The notes under the pieces were generated by a model that made no database searches, had not been told where the DNA came from, and worked only from the letters and a program-made list of their open reading frames with translations. A stretch of 64,000 bases of DNA, taken from NCBI GenBank assembly GCA_022316685.1, contig JAKJHU010000065.1, forward strand, positions 4,148,322 through 4,212,321, written 5' to 3'. Below are positions 1-14,292 of the stretch, one piece after another. Positions within the stretch are counted from its first letter, which is position 1. Each line of letters opens with the position of its first letter. The stretch comes from Progne subis subis (taxonomy: Eukaryota > Chordata > Aves > Passeriformes > Hirundinidae). The translations under genes and the position numbers were made by a program.

Positions 1-2256
1 TACAAAACACCGGCGGTGCTGTGGCTGGGACAGAATCATTTGCAGCACCTGAAGCCAAAGTCGTGGAACGTCATGATGGGCCGGAGGATTCTCAGTGAGA
101 AATCCAGGAAAACCACAAATCTGAAGAAGGACAGAATTATGGGCACCCTTTGGACACCAACAAGGCACAAACACATCCCTTCTGCTCGCCAGCACATGCA
201 GCAGGCAAGACACTGGGACCGAGATAAAGAAATTGGGTTGGCTCTGTGTTTTATACAGTTTTGGGGGGAAAAAAAAGGGATTTTTTAACATCGCTTTACA
301 TCACATTTAACATTACTATTGCTGTTAAAGATGACAGAAGCAGCTCTGACAATTTGATGAATGTATTGCTGCCCTTTCAAGCTGAAATTCAGATTAAATC
401 TTCATCATTTGAAAGCCACTGGAAGCTCCACAGCCATCTCGACTACCAGAAGCTGTTTCCATATGTTTTACTTCTGTTAGCAGCAATAAAACTAATTTAA
501 ACTAACATCAGGAGACTCATCAGATTCCACTCCACTGGAGAGGGTCAACCTGACATTTATGTAACAATCTATTGGAGGAAAATTTGGGGGGTTTTAAAAT
601 TACTATCAAGTGATGATTTTGCACATTTTAAGGACTGGTGATAAAACCGTAGCAGAGTCATTACAGAATGATTAAATCCAGCCAGAAAAGGCCATTTTTA
701 CATATAGACACTGAGTCATTTAGATGGCACAGCAACACATTCCAACTTGAAAATGACTTTTCCAAGTCTCTCTGTGTTTAATTGTACTTTGCAGGTTCTC
801 AGAGAGGAGGCTGAGTCACACGGTTCAAGCAGATTTTCCCGGAGTAAAACAAAACAAGAAGTGCCTGAAACTCTGCTTCCTGCTGGACTTTCTCTGCTGC
901 TGCATCCCTGCAGTTTGTCAGGGTTTGCTCCAGAGCCAGTCCTCCCACCGGCACGGAATGAGGCGGATATTCCACAGCTCTCTCCTGCTCTAATGTCAAT
1001 TAGACAATTACTTTTCCACTTAACCTAAGTGCACCTTTACAAGGGATCAGCTTTTCTGGGTGATCCTCAACAGACACAGCTCCACACATCCTCCATCTAC
1101 CACAGACTGGGAGAAAAAAACCCCCACACTTTTCTTTCGGTTCAGCTAAATAACTTAGCTGACATTTTCCTCAAAATTAGTACTTCAGCTGCCTTTTTTT
1201 AATTTCTTCTTGTTTATAAATTAACCTTCAGCCTTTTCACTCTTTCTGGGCCTATTTCATAGCTCTTTCTAGGACACCACATCTTTTTGGCAACACCCTT
1301 GGCACCTCTCAGTTCAGGAGCCAAGAAAACCTCTCCTTTTACACACTTTTGTTACAGCTTCCTTCATTTTGCACCGCTTTTTTCCCTTTAAAAGCACACA
1401 TCTAGGAAGGAACAACTGGAAAGAAACAAAAACCCCAAAGGTGTTGTTTTTGGGCAGGTTTCAGAGGTTTGCTCATCAGAGCTGCTCCCCGAACCCCTCT
1501 GCACCTCACACTGCACTCAAACCCTTCACTCTGGTGATTTTTAAACACCCAGGGCCTGTGCAGAGGGGAAAGGAACATCTGCTCCTAAACTTTGAGCCAA
1601 TCCCTGCAAACTTTGACAGGATATACCGCACACAGACATCTTCATCTCGGCTGTCACGTCACACCACTAAATATCAACATGCCTTGTAAAACAAATTGCA
1701 TTTTCTCCTGGAAACCTGTGAACAAAGACAGCTAATTAAAGCAGCCCGTCACGCTGACAGCTGCACATTGTACATGTGTATTGCACCTCAGAATGCAAAG
1801 TGTTCAAAGCAATCTCCCCGTTTTAATAGATTTAACAAACACCTCACCTTGGAAATTACCTGGCATGTGCCAGAGGGAAACCAAAGTGAGTTTATTACAG
1901 TGCAACTGTACTATAAGCAGAAAGAGTTTTAAGGGCTCGTATGACAGGATAATTCATGACTTTTTGTCACAATGAGGAAGCCAAATTAAAGAACTAAAGT
2001 CAAGCTGATTTTTGGTTGTTCTAATGCATTATTTGGAATTGCATTGCTTTGCTGTGCCAACCTTGTCCCTGCGCACATCCTGTGTTTTCTGCATTTCACA
2101 GCACTATAAAACATCTTGTGGATGCAATTTCCTCGTTACAAGCAGCTATAAAGTCGCTGAAAACAAATCCACCAGGGCAACATCCTAAGCAACAGCGTGA
2201 AACTCCAGGCATCGCTTGCATGGGATATTCCATTCCAGCGTGAAAAACTCCAGCTA
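1..2256. other. No gene or repeat recognised
   Basis: AT-leaning unique sequence. The short open frames show no recognisable domain, and no CR1 or LTR sequence is apparent. Confidence 0.55.
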
Positions 2257-2400
2257 CTCCAAAGCAGTCCCTGGGGCAGGAGTGTGACTGCACCCACCCA
2301 GCTACCCCAAAGCAATCCCTGGGGCAGGAGTGTGACTGCACCCACCCAGCTACCCCAAAGCAATCCCTGGGGCAGGAGTGTGACTGCACCCACCCAGCTG
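2257..2400. repeat. 48-bp minisatellite, three copies
   Basis: Units start at 2257, 2305 and 2353. The core is AAAGCAATCCCTGGGGCAGG followed by AGTGTGACTGCACCCACCCA. The first unit differs from the others by two bases. The period is a multiple of three, so all frames show 16-residue repeats, an artefact. Confidence 0.95.
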
Positions 2401-5400
2401 GGAGAGACCCACAGCTCTGGCTGCGCCTCAGTTTGTTTGGAGGGATCCTTTTATCTCCAGTGGCATGGCCGAGACTCAGCCGACCCTAACCAATATCATT
2501 TTCATTTACTGACCGCAAACACAAACCCCTCTACCTTCACCCCTCCCGGTGTCTGTGCAGTTAACACCGAGACAGGACATTTTATCCCCTCCTTCTCACC
2601 TGCCCCTGGCTCCTTGCACCCCTGGATTTCATGGAACCGTTTGGCAGGCCAGCATTTGGATCTGCTGCTACTCTGTGAAGCAGGAGCAAGGAGCTCTTCA
2701 GAGATCGGGCACTATTCCCCAAACTGCCCTGGCTGTTTCATTTGAGAGAATTACAGCTCATCCTCACTTGCCAGAAAGAAAGGAAAACAGCAGGAAGCAA
2801 ATTAACCACGACATAAAGATGCTGCCTAAACCCAGAGCATAGGGAGTTTTTGCCCAGGACAAGACCACAGCTGACCAGGATGCTGTGCAGGCAGAAACAC
2901 AGAAACCCATCCTCAGTGACATTTCACACCTCAGAGAAAATGCCAGTTAGGAGGGAGGATAGAGAATTTACACTGAAAAAGCATTTCAGGAGTGTGGCTC
3001 TGCCTGCTCCTGCACCAGCCTGGTTAAAATCAGGCTGTCAGAGAAGCCTGGAGCAGCCCAAGCTCCCACTGAATAACAGAATGAATTCCCTGGACCCCTG
3101 ACTGTTACAGAAAAGCACCAGAACTTTCCATTCTTCTTTCCTCAGCACTGCCCCAGTGCCAGCACAGGGGCACTGACTGGGCTTTGGAAATGCACCTCAA
3201 AGCCTGTTGCCAGTTTCATTGGGCAAGGGGCAAAGAAGCCCACCTGGACCCTTAAGAACTTAAAGAACTATACAGAACTGCTTTTTTGGACTGCCTTAGC
3301 AGTGCAAGAGCATTCTCCACACTGTGTTTGACTCATACTCCTTTTGTTTAATTATGTTCATAATTTTTGTCACTATTAAAACCTTCAGTTTTACAAAGCA
3401 CATCCAGAGAAGTTGTCTCGCTATTATTCCACTCTGGGAAGTTGCAGGTCAGCCCTCAGACCTGATCCATCTCCACGTAGCTTTATTGTGCTCCAGGCAC
3501 ACGTAAAACTGCACCACTCATCCATGGGAGCAGGCAAATCCCACAGGAGGCTCAGGGACAAGCAAGAGCGATCACCGGGGCTGAAACATCACCCCGCTGC
3601 TGGAGATCCACGCGCCAGGGGCATCACTTTAACCTGCCACAGCTGACCAGCACTGCCAGCACACCGGCACCTCTGCTGGGAGCGGGAAACCCCAGGAATG
3701 AACGCAGGGATGCCCACAGACACCCCAGTGCAGCCCTGGGATCTGATCCAGTCCAGCTGCTGTGCACTAGACAGATTCCCAGCTCGCCCTGCACAGCCTC
3801 GAGCTCGGGTCCACACCCCCATGATCCTGAACTCTCTTGTGAGACAAAAGCATCTCGGAGGATCTTTAATGCTTCCCTACAGACTCCTGGTTTTCTGGTA
3901 CCTGAGTGTTCTGCAACTCACCTGTTCTTGGGGAGAGCCTGCACACCAGCGGGTCAGAACTGGACTTTAATTCTGCAAGGGAAGGTGCTGCCTCTGCCTT
4001 GGGGTTTTACAATGAACAAACACAGAGGCACCATCCTGACAGTGCCCAGCACACCCTGCAGGGCGCTGTGGTGACGCCACAGTCAAAATCATGAACCTTA
4101 TTACCACAGATCAACAGTCACACTGCTGGAGGATCAAGGCATCTGCTTAACGGCAGTGCTCTAATGAATACGGAACACTTTTACAAACCCTACCAGCTCA
4201 ACCCAGGCACATCTGCAGAGAGGTGGGAATAAAAACCACCCCTGAGTATAAAACACCAGGTGAGTAAGCTGGGAGTAAAGCATCTGATGATTACATGAAA
4301 TTCTGCCCGTTATCTGAACCTGCCCAGGGGAGAATGAGCATCGCAGCAATGAGTCAATGAAGGCTCTCCCTGCCAGCTGAAGAGGAGGAGACAGCCAGAA
4401 CAAGTCCATGGGCTTCCCCCCAGCACAGGCGCTGCCCCAAAGCTGGCAGGCGGCTGGCACAGGGCTGTGGGGCAGGAGCTTTAGCTGGGAGCACCAGGAA
4501 CCAACCAGAAATCTTCTGCAGTGATCCAAACTGGCTCCTCACTCTCAAACCACACCGGAGACAGAATTATTCGGTAACTGATCCAAGGGAGAGCCACCTT
4601 TACTCAAAACACCAATGGCATGCTAAGCACAACCAAAAATGCCCACATTTTAAAAAAGAAACAAACCTCTATTTCTATTTAATGCTTTAAAATAAAAGTA
4701 TTTTCTTAGAACAAAGACATCAAGATGATGTGCACATACCTGAGGCTTCTTGAGCTGTCACCTTCAGACCTGTAAAGGAATACACAGATACTTAGAGCAT
4801 GGTTATTTCCAGCATTTATAATGCAAAAGCTATAAAAATAAATAATATTAATTATTTCCAGCATTTATAGTTCAAAAGCTGTGTACCTTCTCAAGCATTC
4901 CCTCCCCCTGTACTCCAGGGAGTCTCTAGGGCTTGTTGTACTTTTATTTTTTCGCTGATAAGACTCTTAGAAAATAAACACATCTACTTAGGCTTCCAGG
5001 AAATCTATTAGAAGTTAAAACCCAGTAAACAGCTGAAGTCAGTAATTGCAATATTAAAATATTAAAGATATTAAACCTCTGAACCCTCAATAAAGACCTT
5101 CCTCAAACATGCACAGAGATTTATTTTCCATCCTTGCAACAGGAAAGCAACACTCCAACACTATTCTAGAAGCAGATTATTTTGTACATTTTAATTTTCG
5201 TCTTCATCTTTTCTTCACACTTTAGCTGAAAAGGTCACAGGCAAATAGGTCTGGAATCCAACAACCAGCCCCACCAGACACTCACAGAGGGCCAAGGTTG
5301 GCAAATAAAGGTAATTTAAAATCTTTAAAACCTCTGAATTTCAGAAATGTGCAAAAAGGAGGGATAAGATGCACTAAGTTCCAGAGGGGCAGGTTTAAGG

Positions 5401-8400
5401 TGAGATAATTTCATCAGTCAAACTTGGAACAACGCCTCTCCTCTTTCCCCAGCATTTTTTACGCAAAAAACCTTAATTCTGGATCACTCACACTGAAAAG
5501 GATTTCACCTCCAAGCAGAAATGGGAACATGACATTCAAATTTCATCACCCCACAAAAACCCAGAAGAAAACACAGAGCCATCTGCCCGGTTCCTTTCCC
5601 CCCTCACTCCCAAAGCTGCCTCCTCAAAGATAAGGGGAGTTCTTCAGGAACTGAAGAACAGGTCCAAACGCAGGTGTTTAACACACAGAGCAACTTCAAA
5701 GCACTTTTCTAAACAGGGAGGTCCCATGAGGCTGAGCTCAGCCCTGCACCCCCAGGAGTAATGGAAAAATTAATGAACGCAGCGTTTAAGTGCCACCCTC
5801 CTGCACCCAGCAAGTTCCACCCGGCGGAGCACACACCTCAGCTGGGAAAATGTTCACGTCAGCGCTCGTGCTTTCAAGTGCCCAAACACGGGAGACAACT
5901 GCCTCGTTAATGTCTTCATTTCCTGATTTCCTCTGGGCTGGAATAACAAACTCATGCAAGGGGGAAAACGTCCCCCAGCGCCCAGAGCGTTCCCGTGGCA
6001 CTGGAAGTGGCAGCGGCCGCCCCAGCCCATCCTGCGGCTCATTTCTGCTCTCAGCGGGATTCGAGGGGCGTTCTCAGTGAGTGAGGGAGATCACAGCTCA
6101 TCAGCCCCCAGCCCAGCAAACAGGCACAGGGAGCCCACCACCCCTTCTGGATTTCCAGCATTCCCAGAAAACCTGGGAAATCTTGCCGCTGCTAGATTTG
6201 CATTTTCAAGGGCGAGAGTCACTCGAGTAAATTCCGAAGAGCTGCTCAGAGCTGGTCAATTTTGCTCAGGGAATGAGTAATTGATGAGCAGGGCTGAATG
6301 AACACAGTGCTGGAAGAACCCACTGCTTGTAGCCTGAGATGAAGCATTCGATTTTCTTTAAGCATTCTGTAAAAGGCAGGACCGGGGATCGATATTTAAT
6401 GTTTCTGCTCACACGGGAAGCATGTGCTGGGCTCTGGGTTAGGTTTTTTTTTCCTTTTGGCCCAGACAAAATAAATGATACTGGCACTGCCGAGACAAGG
6501 AGAAAGGTGAAAAGGCTTCTGGCAGTATCTTACATTATTTATTTCAAGGTAGACCCTAAAGGGGGAAAAAAAAAGCCCACAAAACATAGAATATCTTCTG
6601 TGCTGTAGTACTTGCAACAGCACAGATTCCATTTAGATACCTGAGTTGTATCACTGATGAGATAAATGTCAGGAAACATTCTCCAAGATTTCTCCTCTCA
6701 GCCCTGGATGGTTTCCAAGATTTCATTTTGAGTAGAACTAAATATTACAATATTACGCTCCTAGTGAAGTACAAGTTTGTCTTCGTCCTGACCCCAGGAA
6801 TTTCATTCTCAGTAGGAAACACAGTGAAACAATCTCTTTTTGAGACTGTTATAGCCAAGAGAAGCAGAAATTACTTTCCTGCCAGTAGTAACTACTGTAA
6901 TTTCATTGCAAGCAGAGGCCAGGAGGAACAGGAGCCATCATAACAAACCTTGAACCGAAAACCAAATGTAAAGAAAAACAAAAAAAAGCCCAGTACTTGA
7001 GATTTGCAGGAGGCTGCCAACTAAAGTGACCATTAAAACCCTGAATGATTTTTGTTTAACTACGTACTGCCATCACCGCCTGTCAGTCCACATCCAAAAC
7101 ACGGATATTTCAGAAAACAGCTCCACTCACGCTACCAAAATGATTTCTCTTTGTCACCACTACCTTCCCGTAAAAACCCCATGCGGAGAACAACAAACCA
7201 ACTATCCTGGCTCCCAGCTGCTGGCTTGGTTGGCAATTTTCCAACAAACCACCCTTGGTGGGAGGTGTCAGCTCCGAAAAATTGGAAGCCACATACAGGA
7301 ATAGCGCAATTTCAAAGACAACGTTGGGAAAAGCACGAGATGGAAAAGCCCTTGAGACTGGGAATGTGAGGGATTCCCGTTCCCAGGTCCCCCGTGCACC
7401 GAGGTGACAGCAGGACCTCAAAAACCCAGCAGCAGAGCTCCTTCAGCGGCTTCTCCTCATTCCAAAGATTTTACCTCACAGCAGGAAACCTTCAATTCTC
7501 ATTATTCCCGCCCTAGAGCCATAATAAACAGGCTGAAAGTCCAGTGGCATCTGATTTGTCGTTTACACCTGAAGCTGCGCTTGGAAGTGGAACAGCACAA
7601 GCTAAAGCTGCTTCCAAAGGCAGCTTTGGGACCAGCCCTGCTCTTGCTCATTAAAGTAATCATTTTCCAAATTAAACACTGCTCAGAACCATCAAGGTGC
7701 ACGGCACGGACTGAGATACTCAACCACCCCTGCAACAGCTCCTAGCTGAGCAGATACTTTACTCAGGCAGTGAGTTATGGCAATGTCCTGTAAAACTATA
7801 CAGCAAGCAGTTTTAACACTCTGTCTGTCTGGGATTCCTGCTCAGGGGTGCAAACCGTGGTACAAAACCAGCCAAAAGCAGAAGCGAACCCCTTCTGTAA
7901 GAACCCCCAAGTAGACAGGCCTTTAAATAGTTCACAGAGCCACCCCTGTGGTAGGAATCCCACTCAGATCTCACCTCCTTGGAGCTGTCACTTCCATCAG
8001 AGTGAAAAGAACTGGGGAAAAGCCAAGGTTTCTAACAGCGTGTCAAACATCCACTGAATAATCAGACTCCATCTGAAAGGCATCTTCTCACCAGCCACGA
8101 GAGCTGGTGTTACCGTAGGAGACTCTCAGAGCAGACAGCAACCACGTATAAAGAGCGCTCTAATTCCATTTTCTACAAAAGGAGAAGACTGAACCGAATC
8201 TTTACACAGCAATACAAGGATCAATGCACTGAATTAAGCTTTGCTTTGAGCACAGAACGTGCTTCAAAACCAAAACTGCGCCCGGCACAAGTTGTTCCTT
8301 TGTAGCAGTGTATTAAATCTTTCAGCATCTGTAATGCAGAGGAACAGATTACCTTCAAGGGAGAGAGCTCCAGAGAGAATTCATTGATGGCTACAGGAAT

Positions 8401-8772
8401 GCTTCTCCCTGTATGAGGAGCAGGGAATAGCGAGGTTCCTGTAGGTGAATGCTCTGAGCAGCGTTTCAAACCCAGGCAGATGTTGCCAGGAAACCTCCAA
8501 CCCCATCTAAAGGCTATTAGAGCTTTCCAGGATTTTTATTTGAGCCTGCTGGGTGTGAACGATGTTCCGTGCCCCTGCGGATCCTGGCAGATGTGCAAAG
8601 CTCTGCCAAGGAAAGCAATGCTCTCCTCCCAGGAGTCTGGGAAGAGCAGCCTCAGGAATGGCACGGGGTGGAGCTGGAATAAAACCTCCCCAGCTCAGAC
8701 ACCCTGTCCTGCCCTTACAGCCATGCTTAAAGGGTCTGGATCAGCCCCACAGCACTGCCAGCAGGGCATAAA
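2401..8772. other. Mostly unique non-coding sequence
   Basis: AT-rich around 4.6-5.4 kb, including the short direct repeat at 4803. A slightly GC-richer patch lies near 5.8-6.1 kb. Nothing here looks like a coding exon. Confidence 0.55.
4803..4881. repeat. Short direct repeat in AT-rich DNA
   Basis: TTATTTCCAGCATTTATAAT at 4803 recurs as TTATTTCCAGCATTTATAGT 48-49 bases later, both followed by CAAAAGCT. The spacer is AT-rich. Confidence 0.75.
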
Positions 8773-8886
8773 CCTGGAATTATTTGAGTTGGAAGGGACT
8801 TTAAAGCCCATCTCATTCCAGCCCTGCCCTGGACAGGGACACCTCCCACCAGACCAGGCTGCTCCAAGCCCGTCCCACCCAGCCTA
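8773..8886 (-). mobile_element. CR1 LINE fragment (3' region)
   Basis: Plus-strand text reads as the reverse complement of a CR1 tail: GAGTTGGAAGGGACTTTAAAG, then GGACAGGGACACCTCCCACC and AGACCAGGCTGCTCCAAGCC. 5'-truncated, non-coding. Confidence 0.85.
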
Positions 8887-8918
8887 CATCCAACAAAGTC
8901 GGATGATTATCCAAAGTG

Positions 8919-8957
8919 GAGGAAAAAAAAAATCTCCAAAGTGGAGATTTTTTTCCC
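8919..8957. repeat. A/T-tract inverted repeat
   Basis: GGAAAAAAAAAATCTCC and GGAGATTTTTTTCC flank AAAGT, forming a potential hairpin. It lies 30 bases from a CR1 fragment. No function is proposed. Confidence 0.6.
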
Positions 8958-10544
8958 AGAAACTGCTGTGACCAGCAAGGCTCTGTGTATTAGGTGGAGT
9001 CAAAAGGTTCTACTGGGCTGAAGACTTGAAGGAAGTGGTAAACAATGTAATAAGAACTGCCCAGTCAGTAGCATTTTAGCAAGGTGAGATCCAGGAAGAG
9101 AGAAATGATGAATTTCACCGCCAATTAAGCCCCTTCAGCAAGATTCCACCATTATGCACAACGGGGTGAGCACCTTCACATCAACACAATTAAACAAACT
9201 CACCACAGCCCCCCACATCATTCCAACCAAGCTGTAATGGTGCCAACCTCACACTAAGGCCCCAGGACTCTTGGTAGCCTCAAGATACAAAAAAAGATGT
9301 ATCTCTGACCATATTCTGTGTTTTTAAACACGGGTTTGATGTCATGATGAATGCACTGAAACCTTCTGGTTCATTTGCCTCAATGCTCCACACACCTCAG
9401 CTCCCTGGGCACCAGTCCACTGCTCCCACCCTCAAAAAAAGCCATAAATACATTCTGAGTGCAGAGAGCAGCAAGAGTCTAGATGTGATTTCCCACCACC
9501 AAGGTGAAAAAGAAGTCTCAATCAAGCCCCCAACAGTGTGAGATTTAAAAGTCATATCAGCAATACATGCTAGCTAAATTTGGGCTGCTGCTTGGACCAT
9601 GATCTTGTGGCAGCTGGAGCCTGAAAGGACAGCACACCTCCCACATGGAATGGCATCATGCAGACAAGTTAATGTGAGCTAAACCTGTGAATCACCCGCG
9701 GAGAAATGCAAGGTCACTTATGTAAGATGCACTTTCAGGCACCATTTGGAAACAAAAGGCAGAGAGGAGGTGCCCAGTCCCTGCTGCGTGCTGTGGATAA
9801 CCACCAGCTACTGCTGGAAGTGCTGCCCCCAAAATGCCCAGACAATTCCCAGGTGTGGCCACTCCTGGGGGAACACCCACACGGGGCAAGGAGCTGTGCT
9901 GGGCTGTGGAGGAGGGTGTGCTGTGGGCTCCGTGCTAGAGCACGACACAAAACTGACTGCTTAAAAAAGAACCTGTTTGCTAAATTGACTGGATTTTGCA
10001 CCTACAACCACCAATTAACCGTGTTCAATGAGACAGCGCCGCACTGCACCCAGAACATCACTAATGACATTGGTTTTGTCCTTATTTTCTCCAACTCCCA
10101 TTAAAGAGAGTGACTTTTTAGCCACCTCGAGTGACAGTTAATACTGCAGGTGCCCTTTTTAAAGGCAGCTTCGCTCTGTGCAGGTTGCAGGCACTCCTGT
10201 TTGTGCAGAGCCCCTCCAGCATCCTCCCATCCCAGCCCTGGGAATGCCCTGCTCAGCTGGCCCTGACCACCAAACTCTCCTTACAAAGCTGTTACACACA
10301 GACCACGCTGAGAAAATAGCCTGTTTCTTGGGTTTTTTTACCCTTTAAAGTGAATTCTAACTGTGAGCCTGGACAGGAGCATTGAAAAGAGCCACTTCCA
10401 TGGCTCTTCAAGGCTCACGGATCTCTAGATTCCATTTTTGTCGTGTCTCAGCCCACGAGAGGCAGCAGACACTTGTATCCCACAGATCAATCGCTGCATC
10501 CCCTACTCCAGCCATCTGGACACAATCCTGAGCTCTGGGGAGCC

Positions 10545-10620
10545 CAGCCTGAGCGGGGAGGATGGCCTGGATGACCTCCAGCGGTCCCTTCCAACTCGAA
10601 CCGTCCTGCGATCCTGTGAT
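10545..10620 (+). mobile_element. CR1 LINE 3' end fragment
   Basis: GGCCTGGATGACCTCCAGCG, then GTCCCTTCCAACTCGAACC and the tail CCTGCGATCCTGTGAT, which is the degenerate 8-base tail repeat of CR1. The 5' limit is uncertain. Confidence 0.85.
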
Positions 10621-11388
10621 AAATACCATGGAAATGCAGCTCCTGGCATATGGTCTCCATAACAAGCTTGTTAGATCCATTCCTGGCCTGCTGACAGCCG
10701 CTACTGTCCAAGAAACGTCCCTTCCAAACTCCCAGAGATCTCTGAGGAGGGATTTGCAGAAGCCCAGGCACCGCTCTGTGCCATATGCTCCGAGCTGGCT
10801 CGGGCGGAACACGGCCCTCCCCACGCTCACCTCCTTCAGCCAGCACGGGTTTTTTAGTAACCTGGGCCCCCTTGATGCCCAAAAATAGTTTGGAGCGACA
10901 GCCAGGCTCCAAAGCAGGCAGCCTGTGCTTCCCATCAAGGTCACCGGGGCCATCTGTGCGCTCGGCGGGCGGGAGCAGCCTCCCCAGCAGGGAACAGCAG
11001 CCCTCCAGCACCGCCTGGGCACCTGGAACTGCCCCCAGAGAGAGCAGGCAGCAGCAGAACGCACGGGAAACCCAGCACTGGAGCGGGGCTGCTCGTGCCG
11101 ACCCAGAGGGATCCCGGAGCGCGGCAGGGCAGGGATGTGCCACTGCCCTGGCACGCCTGGGGCAGCCCAAAGCGCCTGTGCTCTGAACACGGGCAGGCTG
11201 AGACGTGCTTTGCTTCTGTGCAGAGCGTTTGGTGTCACCTCTGGAAGGGGGAGCGGGGCCCAGCAGCTGCTCTGCACGGGTCACAACACTGTCACCCATT
11301 CTGGCCGCTCCTGCCCTGCTCTGTCCTGAACACAACCCCTTCCTGCGCATGGAGAAGCACAGAAATTGGGATTGTGATCAGTGGGGTT

Positions 11389-11410
11389 CCATCCATCCAT
11401 CCATCCACCC
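11389..11410. repeat. (ATCC)n microsatellite
   Basis: About five tandem tetranucleotides, CCATCCATCCATCCATCCAC. Confidence 0.9.
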
Positions 11411-13420
11411 GGCCCCACCGCCTGCGCGGGATGGAAACACAGAACGCACAGGAGGAGGCTTTGCTCCCCAGGGCTCCCCTCCTGCAGCAGGCAGGGAGCT
11501 GGGGGTGTGGAGGCTCTGGGGAGCGAAAGGCTCCAGGATAACACGGCCCTGCAGCCTGCCTGCCCCTCAGCAGCTCCTGTCTCACGAGATGAAGCCATCG
11601 GGCTGCACAGAGCAGCCAGCTGATGATCTCAGTACGAGCACTGCCAAGGGGCCATATGGAAGGGAAGCAAATATTTCGCTTCCACAAGCGAGGGGTGATC
11701 TTAAAGTCAGCACCAGGATGAAGACCTGAATCTCAAGTGGTAAAATATGAGGAAAATATCCTTGGTTTAGGAGCTCTCCAAACCATTTCACCTCTTCTCC
11801 TTGCTTCCCTCCCCTTCAACTGTTTATCATTTGCAACAGCTTTTAAGACCAAAAAAAAAAAATATTTTGAGAAAACTGAAGGGCTGCCTTCCATTCTGTT
11901 AGAAAAACACCTCGTTCTTATTACATTTATCATTTTACAAATGAGTCCCTTCCTTCTTTTCCCCTGCAGCTAAAACTTTCCAATCCAGCTATTTCTGCAC
12001 CTCTGACCTGCAGCCCTGTCTGTCCCTACCCCAGTTCAGGGAAGAGCAAATTCACAACCAAAACTCCTTTAAACGTGTCTCAGTTCATTAGCTGAGGTGG
12101 GGAGTGGGGTTTTAACAGCTGAGAGAGAGGACTGCAGTTTGACCCCAGAAGCACTGAAGAGCTGCACAGCAGAGGTTTAACATCTTACTGCACATCAGAA
12201 ATCTCTCTCCAGCATTCTGGTCTCCATCTGTTTTCTGCAGAAGGACGAGGCAGTACTAAGCAGCATTAGCCTGTGGTGATCACCTGTACTGGAGGTGGAA
12301 TACTGAACACAGAAGGCATCATTTCAGCTTAAATTAAGGGTGAGCAGAAGTGGAAAGCCACGGGACAGGATTATTTCAGATCTCTTTCCATTTCCAGGTA
12401 AAGCCTTATGAAGAAAGAAAAATCTCTCTAAAACTGGGGTTTAAACAAGAAGCTCATCCTTTTATCTTACATTCAGAAGAAGTGAGGCTGCGAGTGTGGC
12501 TTTTCAACCATAACAATCATGGACCAATTATGGTCCCTTTTAGAGACCCCCCTCCTGCCTCCAACAGCAGCTGAATGCTTCTCACAACACTGTGAAGATA
12601 CTCACAGCAGAACACTTTATCACCAATTCAGCCTCTCAACACGCAATCATCAGCCATAAACATTTAGGAAACGATGGAATCAAGTTTCATCTTACATTTG
12701 TATCGAGTATTTCCATGTTCCTCTGCCCGCAGAGGGTTGTTGTCAAAACGAACTTGGGACATATGTGGGATCAGAGAGTTAAAGGCCAAGAATGAGACAT
12801 TTTCTGCACATGAAATTTATGTCCTTAATCCTCAGGCTTTGGGGGCCATCACAGCTCTGCCCTTATCTTTCACAGGAGACAAGATCTATGTTTATTCCAT
12901 AAGGAGAAAGAACAAACAGTGACACTGATGGGGACGGCTGCCACCAGCCCTCCACCCCAGGAATCCATCCACTGACCCGACAAGAATTACAACACCCAGA
13001 AACCTCCCTGTGCAATTTAAACTGAGGCACTGCGTGGATGAAATTCTCAGGGTAAACTACACCTGAGTTTCCAGAGGCATCTGCTCGTTGAATTCCACAC
13101 ACGGATTATGAGAAGCGTGAGTGATTTGCCATTAAAACAGCAAAGGCATTTCTTAGAAAAAAAAAACCTGATGGCGCTTCCAGAGAACAAACTAAATTAA
13201 GCACAAAGACATAGGAGAAGTATTAAAGCCTCAACAAACTCTGCCTCCGGATTAAGCTCAGTGCCTGCCCTGGCAGCGCTCGGGATGGTGCCAAACATGA
13301 AGAGAACCTGAAACGTCTGGAGCCATGAAAGCTGTCCTCAGTGGGCTCGCTGTGACCTGGGAGCAGCCCTGGCACCACCGAGCACAGGAGCTGCTGGACT
13401 CCACATCACTCCTGGTACAC

Positions 13421-13630
13421 CACAGAATCCCAGAATGGTTTGGGTGGGACAGGATTTTAAATCCCACCCAGTGCCACCCCTGCCATGGTGGGACACCTCC
13501 CACTGTGCCAGGCTGCTCCCAGCCCTGTCCAGCCTGGCCTGGGGCACTGCCAGGGATCCAGGGGCAGCCAAAGCTTCCCTGTGCCAGGGCCTGCCCACCC
13601 TCCCAGGGAACAATCCCTTCCTAAAGGATG
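13421..13630 (-). mobile_element. CR1 LINE fragment
   Basis: Begins CACAGAATCCCAGAATGGTT (reverse of the CR1 tail) and continues through the CACCTCCCACTGTGCCAGGC, CCAGCCTGGCCTGGGGCACT and CCTCCCAGGGAACAATCCCT blocks typical of avian CR1. Confidence 0.9.
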
Positions 13631-14269
13631 TTTAAACCAAATCACTTTGATGGCTGTGTTCATCTGCCCCTGGAGCCAGCCTGTGCCTCTTGGGAATTCC
13701 AAATGCCACCCGAGTTCTGCTGCCACTGATGTAACCCTTCCCTTCACTTAAGACTAAATTAGAAAACCTGAAAAGATTAAGACAAAACCAAGTGTGTATT
13801 CTGCTGCTATAGCTCACCAGACAGACTGCATAAAGAATGGGATTTAAGTCTTCAGCTTGTTTTATTTCAACTCTCAGTTAAATCCGTAGAAACACTGTAA
13901 TTTGTAACTATTAAGTCTGCATGCAGAAGCTACAAAAACACCGAGACAATCCCATAGTCAGGATTCTTGGCTTCTCTCTGGATGCCTGGAGGCCGCAGTT
14001 TCAATTATAATGGCTGTACTTACAGCTAATGGTTTTCTTGCTATTAGTCAGCTTCCATCTGTCCCACAACCTGCAGTGGTTACTGGCACAGCCACCCCCA
14101 TAGAAAATGTCCTTCCTTTGAGAATCTGGAGGTTACAGGTTTCTGAAATTATCTTGGCACTGAATGGAGCAGCATAGCCCAGTTCTTCACTTCTGGAAAA
14201 TGCCTTAGAAGGTTTTGGTGGGGGGAGTTTATTTGCTTTGTTTGATTTTCTGGGATTTGTTTCAGTGAG

Positions 14270-14292
14270 GTTTTTTGATTTTTTTTTTTTTA
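14270..14292. repeat. Poly-T tract
   Basis: About 12 T in a T/G-rich low-complexity stretch. A similar T/G-rich stretch occurs at 14660-14716. Confidence 0.8.

Noticed and set aside
2197..2745. Plus-strand 182-codon frame with 16-residue repeats
   Set aside because: The repeats come from the 48-bp minisatellite. The rest has no recognisable coding character.
10408..11350. Two overlapping minus-strand open frames of 289 and 287 codons, with further frames on the plus strand
   Set aside because: They lie in GC-rich DNA, overlap each other in different frames, cross a CR1 fragment and show no domain. A GAG|GTGAGC donor-like site on the minus strand near 10828 lacks a convincing acceptor and a recognisable exon.
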